This document shows positions 25,492 to 35,665 of a stretch of 47,191 nt of DNA, in pieces. Position numbers and translations under genes: made by a program. Each line of letters starts with the position of its first letter. Position 1 is the first letter of the stretch. Under the pieces are notes generated by a model, which saw only the letters and a list, made by a program, of their open reading frames with translations, searched no databases and was not told where the DNA came from. Origin of the DNA: Roseovarius amoyensis (GTDB lineage Bacteria > Pseudomonadota > Alphaproteobacteria > Rhodobacterales > Rhodobacteraceae); NCBI RefSeq assembly GCF_003260265.1, contig NZ_QITQ01000021.1:1-47191 (forward strand), given 5' to 3'.

Positions 25492-26685
25492 TCAGCGCAA
25501 TACCGACGAATAAAGCAGCATCCCCCAGGGGGCCAGCCGCGCCTCGACCGTGCCCCAGGCGGCGCCAAAGGCGATCGGGTCGGCGCCGGCGCGCGCGGCG
25601 ATCTCGTCCAGCGTGCGCCGCCCGTCGGTGGCGGCAATCAGCGGCGCTGCCTCGCGCGGCAGGCGCAGCGCCTCGGTGATCCCGTTCGAGCCCAGGTTCA
25701 CCGCCTGCCCCCGCGCCACCGCCTGCGCCAGCGGCCCGGGCTGCACGCCCTTGAGATGGGGCACCAACCCGCGGTTTCGCCCGCTGGCCGGGCCGGTCAC
25801 CGTTTCTTTCGGCACCGCGTAACCAGTATGGGTGCGGATCGTGCCCAGCAGGCGTTCGGCCAGCGCCATCCTTTCAACCTCGCCCAGCCCCTCGGGCACC
25901 TCGGCGAAACGCGCCGGATCGTAAAGCGCCGGCACGGTAAAGCCGCTCAGGCTCCACCCCGTGCGCTCTAATGTGTCGTTCAGGGCAGCCACGTCATAGG
26001 CGCGGTCCTGGCTGTGCAAGAGCAGATCATAAAACCCAGCATCGCCGTTCTTGTGATCGTTGAGGTTGGGATTGCTCTTGAACGGATGCCCCTCGGGCAG
26101 CCGGTCGAACACCTGCCGCGCCGCGCGCAGGCGGTCCCTGGGCGGCAGGTGGCCGAAAAGCGTGCCAAACGCCTCTTGCAACGGATAGACGCCGGACCGG
26201 CCATAGGGCGCATAGACCATGAACCCCATGCCGCCATCATGGGCCAGCGCGCCGCGCAGCGCGGCAAAGCCTGCCTCGGGCTCGGGCAGGTGGTGCAGCA
26301 CGCCGCAGCAGTCGATATAGTCGAATTCGCCATGATCGGCGGCATCCAGCAAGCTGCCGGTGACAAAGCGGATGTCTGTTAGCCCGCGCACCCTGGCCCG
26401 TTCCTCGGCCACCGCGCGCGATGCCTCCGACAGGTCGATATAGACCGCCTCATAAGGTTTCTTCCAACGCGACAGCAGCGCCGTCAACTGGATCAGCCCG
26501 TCGCCGGTACCGCCCCCTGCCACCAGGATGCGCAAGGGTTTCGACCAGTCACGCCGGCCGCCGAAGACAAAATGGTCGATCTCCTGCGGCAACGAGGGCG
26601 AACCCGTCACCAGCCTCTTGCGCTCATCCTCGGGGTCGCGCTCGGGATAGGGAAAGGCCTCGTACTGGTCGCGCACTGTGTCCAT
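25492..26685 (-). CDS. class I SAM-dependent methyltransferase
   Basis: 397 residues from ATG 26685 with GGAG upstream; an earlier in-frame ATG gives a non-coding-like extension. Begins DTVRDQYEAFPYPERDPEDE, then SAM-binding motif I ILVAGGGTGDG (53-63), the acidic end of beta2 in AVYIDLSEAS, and the CCGVLHHLPEPEAGF post-motif segment. The C-terminal 150 residues form a second domain (PLIAATDGRRTLDEIAARAG) like those of related PYxxRDP-type methyltransferases. Substrate unknown. Divergent from the DUF952-pyrD-arsC operon with a 112-bp gap. Confidence 0.82.
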   Translation of the reverse strand: MDTVRDQYEAFPYPERDPEDERKRLVTGSPSLPQEIDHFVFGGRRDWSKPLRILVAGGGTGDGLIQLTALLSRWKKPYEAVYIDLSEASRAVAEERARVRGLTDIRFVTGSLLDAADHGEFDYIDCCGVLHHLPEPEAGFAALRGALAHDGGMGFMVYAPYGRSGVYPLQEAFGTLFGHLPPRDRLRAARQVFDRLPEGHPFKSNPNLNDHKNGDAGFYDLLLHSQDRAYDVAALNDTLERTGWSLSGFTVPALYDPARFAEVPEGLGEVERMALAERLLGTIRTHTGYAVPKETVTGPASGRNRGLVPHLKGVQPGPLAQAVARGQAVNLGSNGITEALRLPREAAPLIAATDGRRTLDEIAARAGADPIAFGAAWGTVEARLAPWGMLLYSSVLR

Positions 26686-26797
26686 CGTCGTCTCCGAATG
26701 GGTGTGTTGCGGCGCAACATAGGCTGTGGTCGATGCAGGATGCAAAGACAACCGCAATGCGCTTGACCGGCACCGGGCGGCGGGGCATCAGGGGGTC

Positions 26798-27157
26798 ATG
26801 CTGATCCTCAAGATACTGCGCGCCGACGAATGGGCGGCACTGCGCCGCGACGGCGCCACCAATGGCGCGCCAGTCGATGTGGCTGACGGGTTCGTGCATT
26901 TCTCGACGCCCCAACAGGCACCCGAAACAGCGGCCAGGCATTTCGCGGGCGAAGAGGATCTGACCCTGCTTTGCGTCGAGGCCGAGACGCTGGGCGACGC
27001 CCTGAGGTGGGAGCCATCACGCGGCGGCGCGCTGTTTCCGCATCTCTACCGCGAATTGCGGCTTTCGGACATTGTGCGCACCGACCCGCTGCCGCTGGTC
27101 AACGGGCGGCACGTCTTTCCCGAGGATATCGTCGGCCCCGGAAAGGCCCCCGCATGA
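26798..27157 (+). CDS. DUF952 family protein
   Basis: 119 residues from ATG 26798. Matches the DUF952 pattern ([60 protein letters not shown]). The HFSTP-Q and fold resemble NAD-utilising ADP-ribosyl enzymes in some classifications, but no function is established. Its stop overlaps the pyrD start by 4 bp. Confidence 0.88.
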   Translation: MLILKILRADEWAALRRDGATNGAPVDVADGFVHFSTPQQAPETAARHFAGEEDLTLLCVEAETLGDALRWEPSRGGALFPHLYRELRLSDIVRTDPLPLVNGRHVFPEDIVGPGKAPA

Positions 27158-28212
27158 GCGCGCTTGAAACGATCGGCCTGCGACTGCTGCACCACTGCGA
27201 CCCGGAAACCGCGCACAAGCTGGGGATGTTGGCCATCCGCACCGGCATGGCACCGCGACCGGGGTCCTATTCAACACCACGCCTGCGCACGCGGCTTGCC
27301 GGGCTCGACCTGCCCAACCCGGTCGGGCTGGCGGCGGGATTCGACAAGAACGCGGTGGCGCTGGGGCCACTATCGCGCGCCGGCTTCGGCTTTGTCGAGG
27401 TGGGCGCCGTCACGCCGCGCCCCCAGCCCGGCAACCCGCGCCCACGGCTTTTCCGGCTGCCCGAGGACCGGGCGGTGATCAATCGCTTCGGCTTCAACAA
27501 TGACGGGATGGAGGCCGTGACCGCGCGCCTTGCCCGCCGGCCGGATGATGCGGTGATCGGCATCAATCTGGGCGCCAACAAGGACAGCGACGACCGCGCC
27601 GGCGATTTTGCCCGCGTGCTGGCCCATTGTGGCGCGCATGTCGATTTCGCCACTGTCAACGTCTCCAGCCCCAACACCGAACGCCTGCGAGAGCTGCAGG
27701 GGGCCGAGGCGCTGGCGGGACTGCTGAAAGGCGTGATCGCGGTGCGCAACGCGCTGGCGCGGCCAGTGCCGGTCTTTCTGAAAATCGCCCCCGACCTGAC
27801 CGGTGACGAGATCGAGCAGATCGCGCAGGTGGCGATGCAGTCGGGTGCGGACGCCATCATTGCCACCAACACCACGCTGTCACGCGACGGGCTGCAGAAC
27901 CCCGCACGACAAGAGGCCGGCGGCCTGTCGGGCAAACCGCTGTTCGAGTCGTCGACGCGGGTTCTGGCGCGGCTGGCGCGGGCCACCGGCGGACAGATAC
28001 CGCTGATCGGTGTCGGCGGCATCGCCTCGGCCGAGGACGCCTATGCCAAGATCCGCGCCGGCGCCAGCGCGGTGCAGGTCTATTCGGCCATAATCTATGA
28101 GGGGTTTTCCCTGATCGGGAAAATCACGCGGGGCCTTGACGCCCTGCTGGAACGCGACGGATTTACCTCGGTGGCCGAGGCGGTGGGAACAAGTACGGAG
28201 GACTGGCTGTGA
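27154..28212 (+). CDS. pyrD: dihydroorotate dehydrogenase (quinone), class 2
   Basis: Oxidises dihydroorotate to orotate at the inner membrane, passing electrons to quinone; pyrimidine synthesis. 352 residues: an amphipathic N-terminus, [16 protein letters not shown], the class 2 catalytic Ser in [30 protein letters not shown], and the FMN phosphate loop [12 protein letters not shown] 27154 overlaps the DUF952 stop (ATGA); arsC overlaps its stop. Confidence 0.96.
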   Translation: MSALETIGLRLLHHCDPETAHKLGMLAIRTGMAPRPGSYSTPRLRTRLAGLDLPNPVGLAAGFDKNAVALGPLSRAGFGFVEVGAVTPRPQPGNPRPRLFRLPEDRAVINRFGFNNDGMEAVTARLARRPDDAVIGINLGANKDSDDRAGDFARVLAHCGAHVDFATVNVSSPNTERLRELQGAEALAGLLKGVIAVRNALARPVPVFLKIAPDLTGDEIEQIAQVAMQSGADAIIATNTTLSRDGLQNPARQEAGGLSGKPLFESSTRVLARLARATGGQIPLIGVGGIASAEDAYAKIRAGASAVQVYSAIIYEGFSLIGKITRGLDALLERDGFTSVAEAVGTSTEDWL

Positions 28213-28550
28213 CGGTGATCTGGCACAACCCGAGATGTTCGAAATCGCGCCAGACACTGGCGCTGGTGCAGGAGCGCGGCGAGGAGGTAACGATCCGCCG
28301 CTACCTGGACGAGCCGCCAAGTGCGGAAGAGCTGCGCGAGGCACAGGCGCTGCTGGACCTGCCCGCAATCGAGATGATGCGCACGGGCGAGGCCCTGTTT
28401 TCCGAGCTGGGGCTGAGCAAGACAGACCCGGATGACAAGCTGATCGAGGCGATGGCCACACATCCCCGGCTGATCGAACGCCCGGTGGTTTTCGCCTCTG
28501 GCCGCGCAGTGATCGCCCGCCCGCCGGAACGCGCGCTCGACCTTTTGTGA
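28209..28550 (+). CDS. arsC: ArsC-type arsenate reductase (thioredoxin fold)
   Basis: 113 residues starting at GTG 28209, which overlaps the pyrD TGA. Active-site Cys10 lies in [14 protein letters not shown], and the arsenate-binding Arg in LIERPVVF; length matches the glutaredoxin-dependent ArsC family. No arsR, arsB or acr3 gene accompanies it, and the pyrD linkage suggests a housekeeping or general thiol-redox role rather than a dedicated resistance operon. Related ArsC-fold proteins (YffB, Spx) are alternatives, but the CSKSR motif favours ArsC. Confidence 0.9.
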   Translation: MTVIWHNPRCSKSRQTLALVQERGEEVTIRRYLDEPPSAEELREAQALLDLPAIEMMRTGEALFSELGLSKTDPDDKLIEAMATHPRLIERPVVFASGRAVIARPPERALDLL

Positions 28551-28629
28551 CGGCTGCGACGCCGTCCAACGGTGGTGTGCTCGACCAATCCCCGCCCGGC
28601 GCGTGTATCAATCAGGCCGACCGGGCCGC

Positions 28630-29655
28630 TTATGCCCCTCGCATCATCGCCAGCCGGATCAGCGCGCGTTCAACCAGCGCCATCGCCGGGGCGGTGCGCC
28701 CGGCGGATCGCAGCGCAAGGTCGGTGTCGGTCAGCAGGGTCACGGCGGCCTCCAGCCGGGCCGCGCCCCAGGCCTGGGCCTGGCGCTGCATGCTGTCGCG
28801 CCGCGGGCCGAACACCGGCGGGCGCAGCCGGGCGATGCCTTGTGAGGGTCCGCGCGGGTCAGACGCGACGGTGTAAAGCGCGCGGAAATGGCGGGTGGCG
28901 GCAATGCACAGGCCAACCGGCTGAACGCCTTGCGCGCGCAGGCGGCTCATCACCGGGCCGATTTCGGACGCGCGGGCCTCGGCCACGATCCGGAGGATGT
29001 CATCAAGGTCAGCCTCGACCGAAACCGGCGCGCAGGCAGCAATATCCGCAGGCGTCAGCTGCGTGGAATCGCCCATCTTGTAAAGGCCGATCTTTTCCAC
29101 CGTCTGGCGGAAATCGCCGGGATCAAGCGCTCGCGCCAGCGCCATCAGGTCGCGCATCGCATCGCCGTCGGCGTTCTGCAGGCCGGCCTGGCGCAGGGCT
29201 GTCTCGATCTCGGCCTTGGAGGGCGGATCGTCATAGATCGCGGCGGCATAGGCGTTCTTGTGCCCCTCGAACAGCTTGCGCAGCTTCGATGCGGGTTTCA
29301 GCGCACCGGCGGTCACCACGATCTGCGCGTCCCCCTCGCGCCAGTCGGCCAGCGCCGCCGTCACGGCCTCGGCCACGCGGTCATTGGCATCCTCGACAAA
29401 GGCCACCCGGGGCCCGGGAAAGAAGCCTTGCGCGCGCATAGCGTCCGCCAGCGTGGCAGGGTCCTTGGCCAGGTCGGCGGCGGCGATCCGGGTAAGGCGC
29501 ATTTCCTTTTCGCCGTCGGGGCCGACCAGTGCCGCGATCACCTGCTGGCGGCGCAGCGCCACGCGCATCGCATCGGCGCCATAGATCAACAGCCCCGCGC
29601 GCGCTGGATCGGGCCGGGCAAAATAGGCCGGCGCATCGCGCGGCGTCAGCTTCAT
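28630..29655 (-). CDS. holA: DNA polymerase III subunit delta
   Basis: Clamp-loader subunit that opens the sliding clamp. 341 residues: [39 protein letters not shown] at the N-terminus, LVALIYDDPPSKAE-like centre and a C-terminal AAA+-collar domain (PVGLCIAATRHFRALY). Overlaps lptE by 4 bp (ATGA), in the usual leuS-lptE-holA order of alphaproteobacteria. Converges on arsC; the 79-bp gap holds nothing clear. Confidence 0.93.
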   Translation of the reverse strand: MKLTPRDAPAYFARPDPARAGLLIYGADAMRVALRRQQVIAALVGPDGEKEMRLTRIAAADLAKDPATLADAMRAQGFFPGPRVAFVEDANDRVAEAVTAALADWREGDAQIVVTAGALKPASKLRKLFEGHKNAYAAAIYDDPPSKAEIETALRQAGLQNADGDAMRDLMALARALDPGDFRQTVEKIGLYKMGDSTQLTPADIAACAPVSVEADLDDILRIVAEARASEIGPVMSRLRAQGVQPVGLCIAATRHFRALYTVASDPRGPSQGIARLRPPVFGPRRDSMQRQAQAWGAARLEAAVTLLTDTDLALRSAGRTAPAMALVERALIRLAMMRGA

Positions 29656-30140
29656 GTCGGCAGTTTTTCGGCGTCCGCGATCAGCCGGGTGATGATCTGG
29701 TCGGTCAGGATCGCCATCAGCCGCGTCTCGGCATCGCGTTCGGCCGCCTGGCTGGCCACGGTCGTGCCCGAGGCCGAATAGCTGGTAAAGCTTTCCGCCT
29801 TGCCCGAGGTCAGCACCTTGTCGGTTTCCAGGTCGCGCAGCGCCCAGGTGACCGTACCGATCTTGTTGTAGCGGGTGATCACGTTGGTGGATGACACCGC
29901 GATCGCAGAGTCCGTCAGCCCGATGGAATAGGACAGCCCGTATTCCGCCGGGTTGGCACGGCCAAGACGTTCCTCGAACCGGCGGGTCAGCAGATAGCCA
30001 GGGCGGCTGTCGGGTTCATCGACCAGCACGCGCCCCTGCAGCCTTGTCGCCGCGCCGCCGGGGGCAAAGGCGGGCGTAAAGCCGCAGCCAGCCAGCGCCG
30101 CGGCGGAAATCAGGAAAAGACGGCGGTTATACCACGACAT
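29652..30140 (-). CDS. lptE: LPS-assembly lipoprotein LptE
   Basis: 162-residue outer-membrane lipoprotein that plugs the LptD barrel for LPS insertion. Signal peptide [19 protein letters not shown] with lipidated Cys19, then [10 protein letters not shown] and the repeated strand/helix pattern [29 protein letters not shown] typical of alphaproteobacterial LptE. It overlaps the end of leuS by 14 bp, suggesting tight coupling. Confidence 0.9.
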   Translation of the reverse strand: MSWYNRRLFLISAAALAGCGFTPAFAPGGAATRLQGRVLVDEPDSRPGYLLTRRFEERLGRANPAEYGLSYSIGLTDSAIAVSSTNVITRYNKIGTVTWALRDLETDKVLTSGKAESFTSYSASGTTVASQAAERDAETRLMAILTDQIITRLIADAEKLPT

Positions 30141-32844
30141 TTACGATCCGACCCGGGACGACGATGACCTTTTTGGGCTGGGCCCCGTCCAGCGACCTTT
30201 TCACAGCATCGTTCGCCAGCGCGGTTTTTTCAACCTCTGCCTTGTCCATGTCGCGCGGAACGCTGATTTCGCCGCGCCGCTTGCCGTTCACCTGCACCGG
30301 CAGGGTGATCGTGTCCTCGACCAGCATCGCCTCGTCGGCAACGGGCCAAGGCGCGGTGGCAACCAGCCCCTCGTGCCCCAGCCGCAACCAGAGTTCCTCG
30401 GACAAGTGCGGCGTCATCGGCGCCATCAGTTGCACCAGCGCGGTGGCCGCCTGCCGTTTCGCCGCCGCGCCTGCCTGCGATTTGGCCAGCGTGTTGGTAA
30501 AGGCATAGAGCTTGGCAATCGCCGAGTTGAAGCCAAAGCTTTCGACCCCGCCAGAGACCTCATGCACGGTCTTGTGCATCTCACGCAACAGTGCCTCGTC
30601 GGCCTCGGGCGTGCCCGCGTCAGAGCTGTCGGCGATCTCGCACACCAGCCGGTGAACCCTTGTCAGATGCTTGAAGGCGGCTTCGGCCCCGGCAGCGGTC
30701 CATTCCACGTCGCGTTCAGGCGGGCTGTCGGACAGCACGAACCAGCGCGCCGTGTCGGCCCCGTATTGCGCGATGATGGTGGTGGGATCGACGACGTTGT
30801 TTTTCGACTTCGACATCTTGGCCGAGGGAATGACGTCGACCTCTTCGCCCGTGGCGCCCAGCCGGGCACCGCTTTCATGCACCTCGATATCTTCGGGAAA
30901 GTGATAGACCGGGCGGTCATTTTCGTCGCGGGTGACATAGATGGCGTGCGTCACCATGCCCTGGGTGAACAGCGCATCAAACGGCTCTCGGCACTTTTCG
31001 GGCAGGTGGCCGCAGATATGCATCGCCCGGGCGAAAAAGCGCGAATAGAGCAGGTGCAGGATCGCGTGTTCGATGCCGCCGATATACTGGTCGACGTTCA
31101 TCCAGTATTCGGCCTCGGCCAGAACGGTGGGCGTATCAGAACGCGGCGCGGTGAAGCGCGCGAAATACCACGACGAATCGACAAAGGTATCCATCGTGTC
31201 GGTCTCGCGCTGCGCCGGCTTACCGCATTTGGGGCATTCGCAGTTGCGCCAGGTCGGGTGCCGGTCCAGCGGGTTGCCGGGCAGGTCAAAGCTGACGTCA
31301 TCTGGCAACCGGATGGGCAGGTTTTCCTTGCGTTCGGGCACCACGCCGCAGGCATCGCAATGCACCACCGGGATCGGGCAGCCCCAGTAACGCTGACGCG
31401 AAAGCCCCCAGTCGCGCAGGCGGTAATTCGTAACCCGTTGCCCGACACCTAGCTCTTCAATATTATCCGAGATTAAATTGAAAGCCTCCTCGGCGGACAT
31501 GCTCCTGAACAGGCCAGACCCATCCACGACATAGTCAAACCTCCGATCAAGAAGCCACTTGGTAGCAGCCGGACTGCTGCTATTGGCAGTTTCATCAGAG
31601 AACCTGATTTTTTCCACATAGGCACAGTAATCAACGCAAACTCGCTCAATATCCGGTCCGTCTTCTCTTTCCTCGACAGCATAAGCTGAAGACTTCCAAA
31701 TATCATCTACTGCAGCGGCGATCCCATTGACCTCGTTTAGCGAGACAACTTCCGCATTCTCTGGTTTGTACACGACCTTGACTGGCAGGTCATACTTGCG
31801 GCAGAAATCCAGGTCGCGCTGGTCGTGCGCCGGGCAGCCGAAGATCGCGCCGGTGCCGTAATCCATCAGGATGAAATTGGCGATCCAGACCGGCAATTCC
31901 CAGTTGGGGTCAAGCGGGTGGCGCACCTTCAGCCCGGTGTCAAAGCCCAGCTTTTCGGCCTTTTCCAGAGCCTCTTCAGTGGTGCCGCCCTTGGCGCATT
32001 GCGCGCGAAAGGCCGCTACGTCGGGGTTCTTCTCGGCCAGTTCCTTGGCCAGCGGGTGATCGGGCGAAATGCCGACAAAGCTCGCCCCCATCAGCGTGTC
32101 GGGCCGGGTGGTGTAAACTTCGATCTCGCCGCCATCCGTGCGCTCGAAGGCAAACTGCAGGCCGCGCGACTTGCCGATCCAGTTGGCCTGCATCAGCTTG
32201 ACCTTGGCCGGCCAACTGTCGAGCGTATCCAGCGAGTCGAGCAGATCTTCCGAGAAATCGCTGATCTTGAAGAACCACTGTGTCAGTTCGCGACGCTCGA
32301 CCTCGGCGCCAGACCGCCAGCCCTTGCCATCGATCACCTGTTCGTTGGCCAGCACGGTCATGTCGACCGGGTCCCAGTTGACCACCGCCTCTTTGCGGTA
32401 GACCAGCCCCTTTTCAAGGAAGTCGAGGAACAGCGCCTGTTGCTGGCCGTAATATTCCGGGTCGCAGGTGGCGAATTCGCGGCTCCAGTCGATCGACAGG
32501 CCCAGCGGCTTCATCTGTCCGCGCATGTCGGCGATGTTGCTGTAAGTCCAATCCTTGGGGTGGCCGCCGCTGGCCATCGCCGCGTTTTCGGCCGGCATGC
32601 CGAACGCGTCCCACCCCATCGGGTGCAGCACATTGTGGCCAGTGGCCAGCTTGTGCCGCGCGATCACGTCGCCCATGGTGTAGTTGCGCACATGGCCCAT
32701 GTGGATGCGCCCCGACGGATAGGGAAACATCTCGAGCACATAATACTTGGGCCGGTCCCCGGACCGTTCGGCGCGAAAGACTTGCGCCTCGTCCCAGGCC
32801 TTTTGCCATTTCGCTTCGATATCGGCAGCTTGGTAGCGCGACAT
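30127..32844 (-). CDS. leuS: leucyl-tRNA synthetase with unusual low-GC insertion
   Basis: Charges tRNA-Leu. 905 residues, about 50 longer than I expect for this group. Catalytic signatures are intact: HMGH at 48-51 and KMSKS at 676-680; CP1 editing residues TTRPDTL (245-251) and GCPAHDQRD (336-344) are present, as is the zinc-like CDACG/CECPKCG insertion (496-541). Residues about 354-474 (31425-31785) are encoded by DNA of about 49% GC by hand count of 31441-31800, with A/T-ending codons unlike the flanks. The frame stays open and rejoins a normal [15 protein letters not shown], so the gene is probably functional. Confidence 0.95.
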   Translation of the reverse strand: MSRYQAADIEAKWQKAWDEAQVFRAERSGDRPKYYVLEMFPYPSGRIHMGHVRNYTMGDVIARHKLATGHNVLHPMGWDAFGMPAENAAMASGGHPKDWTYSNIADMRGQMKPLGLSIDWSREFATCDPEYYGQQQALFLDFLEKGLVYRKEAVVNWDPVDMTVLANEQVIDGKGWRSGAEVERRELTQWFFKISDFSEDLLDSLDTLDSWPAKVKLMQANWIGKSRGLQFAFERTDGGEIEVYTTRPDTLMGASFVGISPDHPLAKELAEKNPDVAAFRAQCAKGGTTEEALEKAEKLGFDTGLKVRHPLDPNWELPVWIANFILMDYGTGAIFGCPAHDQRDLDFCRKYDLPVKVVYKPENAEVVSLNEVNGIAAAVDDIWKSSAYAVEEREDGPDIERVCVDYCAYVEKIRFSDETANSSSPAATKWLLDRRFDYVVDGSGLFRSMSAEEAFNLISDNIEELGVGQRVTNYRLRDWGLSRQRYWGCPIPVVHCDACGVVPERKENLPIRLPDDVSFDLPGNPLDRHPTWRNCECPKCGKPAQRETDTMDTFVDSSWYFARFTAPRSDTPTVLAEAEYWMNVDQYIGGIEHAILHLLYSRFFARAMHICGHLPEKCREPFDALFTQGMVTHAIYVTRDENDRPVYHFPEDIEVHESGARLGATGEEVDVIPSAKMSKSKNNVVDPTTIIAQYGADTARWFVLSDSPPERDVEWTAAGAEAAFKHLTRVHRLVCEIADSSDAGTPEADEALLREMHKTVHEVSGGVESFGFNSAIAKLYAFTNTLAKSQAGAAAKRQAATALVQLMAPMTPHLSEELWLRLGHEGLVATAPWPVADEAMLVEDTITLPVQVNGKRRGEISVPRDMDKAEVEKTALANDAVKRSLDGAQPKKVIVVPGRIVNVVV

Positions 32845-32934
32845 TGGCAGGCATTTCCTTCAGGTTTTCGGTTATGTGCGGTGATAGGCGCAGCGGCGGC
32901 GCGGGTCCAGCCCGGAAAGCCCCTTTGCATGGCT

Positions 32935-32962
32935 TTGCAGGGCGGGCGCGGCTGCCTATAAA
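32935..32962 (+). promoter_or_regulatory. candidate sigma70-type promoter of the glycosyltransferase gene
   Basis: TTGCAG (32935-32940), 16-bp spacer, TATAAA (32957-32962), 30 bp before ATG 32992. Good -10 and spacing. It lies in the 147-bp divergent gap shared with leuS. Confidence 0.5.
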
Positions 32963-32991
32963 CGGTGAAAACCGACAGGGGCGATGCGGGC

Positions 32992-34233
32992 ATGAACATT
33001 CTTTTTATCCATCAGAACTTTCCCGGCCAGTACAAACACCTCGCCCCCCGGCTGGCCCAGATGGGCCATCGCTGCGTCGCGCTGACGCTGCGGGTAAAGA
33101 AGCCGGGCACATGGCAGGGGGTGCGTATGCTGCCCTATGCCCTGCCCAAGCGCGCCGGCCAGCAATTGCACCCCTGGCTTGTCGATCTCGACAGCAAGGT
33201 GACGCGCGGCCACGCCTGTTTTCTGGCCGCGCGCAAGCTGGCCGAGCTTGGGTTCACCCCCGATATCATCCTCGCCCATCCCGGTTGGGGCGAATCGATG
33301 TTCCTGCGCGATGTCTGGCCCGAGGCAAAGCTGGGGCTTTACTGCGAACTCTATCACCTAGCCGAATTCCCGCATATGAGCTTTGACCCCGAATTCCCCG
33401 CCGTGGACCCGGATACGCAACCGCTGCGCATCCGGATGAAGAACCTCAACAACCACATCCACTTCCCGCTTGCGGATGCCGGGATCAGCCCGACGCAGTA
33501 CCAGGCCGACACCTTTCCGGCAGAGTTCCGCGACAAGATCACCGTTTCCCATGACGGCATCGACACCGCGCTGGCCCGCCCCGACCCCGACGCCCGGTTC
33601 GAACACGCAGGCGCCCCGACACTGGATCAAGGTGACGAGGTCATCACCTTCGTCAACCGCAACCTCGAACCCTATCGCGGCTATCACGTCTTCATGCGGG
33701 CGCTGCCGAGGCTCTTGCGCGAACGGCCGGCGGCGCAGGTGGTCATCCTTGGCGGTGACGAGGTCAGCTATGGCACCCCCCCGCCCAAGGGGCAGACGTG
33801 GAAACAGATCTTCATCGACGAGGTCCGCCCGCAAATCCCCGATGCCGACTGGGCGCGCGTGCATTTCCTGGGGCGCATTCCATACGATGCCTTCCTGCGC
33901 CTGACGCAGGTCAGCCGCGTACACGTCTATCTGACCTACCCCTTTGTCCTGAGCTGGAGCCTGATGGAGGCGATGAGCTGCGAGGCCGCCATCATCGCCA
34001 GCGACACAGCACCCGTGCGCGAGGTGATTCGCGACGGCGAGACCGGGCGGCTGGTGGATTTCTTCGACGGTGACGCGCTGGTTGGACGGGTCTGCGAGCT
34101 GTTGGATGATTCCGATCAGCGCCGCGCGCTCGGGTCGGCGGCGCGGCGGCACATGGTCGAAAACTACGATCTGCAGACGATCTGCCTGCCGCGTCAACTG
34201 GACTGGGTCAACCGCCTTGCTGGCGGCGGCTGA
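32992..34233 (+). CDS. family 4-type glycosyltransferase
   Basis: 413 residues, GT-B fold. The N-terminal part (MNILFIHQNFPGQYKHLAPRLAQMGH, DIILAHPGWGESMFLRDVWP, GLYCELYH) matches the GT4 N-terminal domain found in polysaccharide transferases; the C-terminal nucleotide-sugar domain has NRNLEPYRGYHVFMRALPRLL, VHFLGRIPYDAFLRL and SWSLMEAMSCEAAIIASDTAPVREVI, with the E-x7-E-like motif. Acceptor and sugar unknown; extracellular or cell-surface polysaccharide is likely. It is alone on the + strand between leuS and the DUF3576 gene. Confidence 0.9.
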   Translation: MNILFIHQNFPGQYKHLAPRLAQMGHRCVALTLRVKKPGTWQGVRMLPYALPKRAGQQLHPWLVDLDSKVTRGHACFLAARKLAELGFTPDIILAHPGWGESMFLRDVWPEAKLGLYCELYHLAEFPHMSFDPEFPAVDPDTQPLRIRMKNLNNHIHFPLADAGISPTQYQADTFPAEFRDKITVSHDGIDTALARPDPDARFEHAGAPTLDQGDEVITFVNRNLEPYRGYHVFMRALPRLLRERPAAQVVILGGDEVSYGTPPPKGQTWKQIFIDEVRPQIPDADWARVHFLGRIPYDAFLRLTQVSRVHVYLTYPFVLSWSLMEAMSCEAAIIASDTAPVREVIRDGETGRLVDFFDGDALVGRVCELLDDSDQRRALGSAARRHMVENYDLQTICLPRQLDWVNRLAGGG

Positions 34234-34248
34234 GGCCAGTGCGCGGGC

Positions 34249-34737
34249 CTAGTATTTGCCGGCCTGCACCCGCAACTGGCGGGCACGGGTCAGGATCGCG
34301 TTTTCGACCGCGCGCTGCGTGCCGGCGTTGACCGGTCCACGCTGGGTTTGCAGCGAAACGTTGAGAGAGCGAGCATCGAGCGCGGGATCGCTGATAAGCA
34401 CCGTGGCGCGATACGCCTGCCCACCACCCGGCGGCCGGCCATAGCCGGTGGTGATCACGCCGGTGAAGGGATCGGCGCTTTGCACCGGCAGGAAGTTCAG
34501 CGTTTCCAGCGTCGCCGTCCACAGATAGCGGTTCACCTTCACCTTGGCGCCGCCATCCTTGAAGACGTCGAAAATGCTCGACCCGTCATCGACGCCGCCA
34601 TAGGTCTTTTCCGGACCGGACTCGACGACCCAGGCATCTTCGCGAAGCTTGCGATCCTTGAATCCCCCGCAGGACGCGACCAATCCCAGGCAGGCCAGCG
34701 CCAGAACGGCAGTTTTCAGACGGAGTTTTATCATCAT
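34249..34737 (-). CDS. DUF3576 lipoprotein
   Basis: 162 residues. Signal peptide with lipobox LVASC (Cys23), then GGVDDGSSIFDVFKDGGAKVKVNRYLWTATLETLNFLPVQSADPFTGVITTGYGRPPGGGQAYRATV, characteristic of DUF3576. In many alphaproteobacteria this gene sits directly before leuS; here a glycosyltransferase on the other strand comes between them. Function unknown; probably envelope-associated. Confidence 0.88.
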   Translation of the reverse strand: MMIKLRLKTAVLALACLGLVASCGGFKDRKLREDAWVVESGPEKTYGGVDDGSSIFDVFKDGGAKVKVNRYLWTATLETLNFLPVQSADPFTGVITTGYGRPPGGGQAYRATVLISDPALDARSLNVSLQTQRGPVNAGTQRAVENAILTRARQLRVQAGKY

Positions 34738-34925
34738 CAGGGTCCGCAGCTGTTTCCCCTCTACTATCCAAGCTCGCAGAGCGGGGCAAGGAATTTACCC
34801 GTTCTCCGGCGCCACCTTGCAAGAAGGGGCCAAAACCCCACCGCCGCAGGCCGGGGTATTGGACAGAACCCGGGGCTTGTGGCAGACAGACGCCAAGACC
34901 CAGCCACCAGAGGACTGACCAGGAC

Positions 34926-35576
34926 ATGAGCCTGCAAGACATTGTTGCACGCATTCGCAAGGCCGAGGCCGACGCCGGCCGTGAACCCGGCAGCGTCCGC
35001 CTGGTGGCGATCTCGAAACAGCAACCAAATGAGCGCGTCGAGGCGGTGTTGAAGGCCGGTCATCGCCTGTTCGGCGAAAACCGCGTGCAGGAGGCGGCCG
35101 GAAAATGGCCCGCATTCCGCGAACGGTTCGAGAATGTCGAGGTGCACCTGGTCGGCCCACTGCAAACCAACAAGGCGCGCCACGCCTTCGGGCTGTTTCA
35201 GACGGTCCATTCCGTCGACCGCCCCAAGCTGGCGAACACCATCGCCCGGCTGGCGCAGGAAGAGGGGCACTGCCCCGACCTGTTTATCCAGGTCAACACC
35301 GGAGAAGAGCCGCAGAAGGCCGGTATTCTGCCCGCCGACGCCGACAGCTTTGTCGCCGAATGCAAGGCGATGGACCTGCCTGTGCGCGGCCTGATGTGCA
35401 TCCCCCCCGTCGAGGAAGAGGCGAGCCTGCATTTCGCCCTGCTGGCCAAGATCGCGGCGCGCAACGGGCTGGCCGAACTGTCGATGGGCATGAGCAGCGA
35501 CTTTGAAAAGGCCATCACCTTTGGCGCCACTCATGTGCGCGTGGGCAGCGCGATCTTCGGCGAACGCACGCTCTGA
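34926..35576 (+). CDS. YggS/PLPBP-type pyridoxal phosphate homeostasis protein
   Basis: 216 residues, alanine-racemase-like barrel without the second domain. PLP lysine K31 in RLVAISKQQP; FGENRVQEAAGKW, HLVGPLQTNKARHAF, SVDRPKLA, GLMCIPP, LSMGMSSDFEKAI and HVRVGSAIFGER are all family signatures. It buffers free PLP rather than catalysing a reaction. RBS AGGAC precedes ATG 34926. Confidence 0.95.
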   Translation: MSLQDIVARIRKAEADAGREPGSVRLVAISKQQPNERVEAVLKAGHRLFGENRVQEAAGKWPAFRERFENVEVHLVGPLQTNKARHAFGLFQTVHSVDRPKLANTIARLAQEEGHCPDLFIQVNTGEEPQKAGILPADADSFVAECKAMDLPVRGLMCIPPVEEEASLHFALLAKIAARNGLAELSMGMSSDFEKAITFGATHVRVGSAIFGERTL

Positions 35577-35623
35577 TTTTCGGTATTTCCTTGGTCGATT
35601 AGGCTCGGGCCGTCTAGGTTGGC

Positions 35624-35643
35624 GGCATTATGACCGTAATGCC
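35624..35643 (+). promoter_or_regulatory. perfect inverted repeat in the 5' region of the PEBP-like gene
   Basis: GGCATTA (35624-35630) and TAATGCC (35637-35643) form a 7-bp perfect inverted repeat with a 6-base centre, 22 bp before ATG 35666. It could be an operator or an mRNA 5' hairpin next to the GGGAGGA ribosome site. Upstream TTGGTC at 35591-35596 and TCTAGG at 35613-35618 (16-bp spacing) are a weak promoter candidate. Confidence 0.4.
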
Positions 35644-35665
35644 ATTCAGTCAGGGAGGACCCGTT

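Noticed and set aside
28209..28550. Arsenic resistance operon
   Set aside because: Only arsC is present; no arsR, arsB/acr3 or arsH nearby, and the gene is coupled to pyrD.
31425..31785. Intein or group II intron inside leuS
   Set aside because: About 120 residues without splicing motifs (no terminal Cys/Ser and His-Asn), and the DNA stays in frame without intron structure; a mosaic coding segment explains it better.
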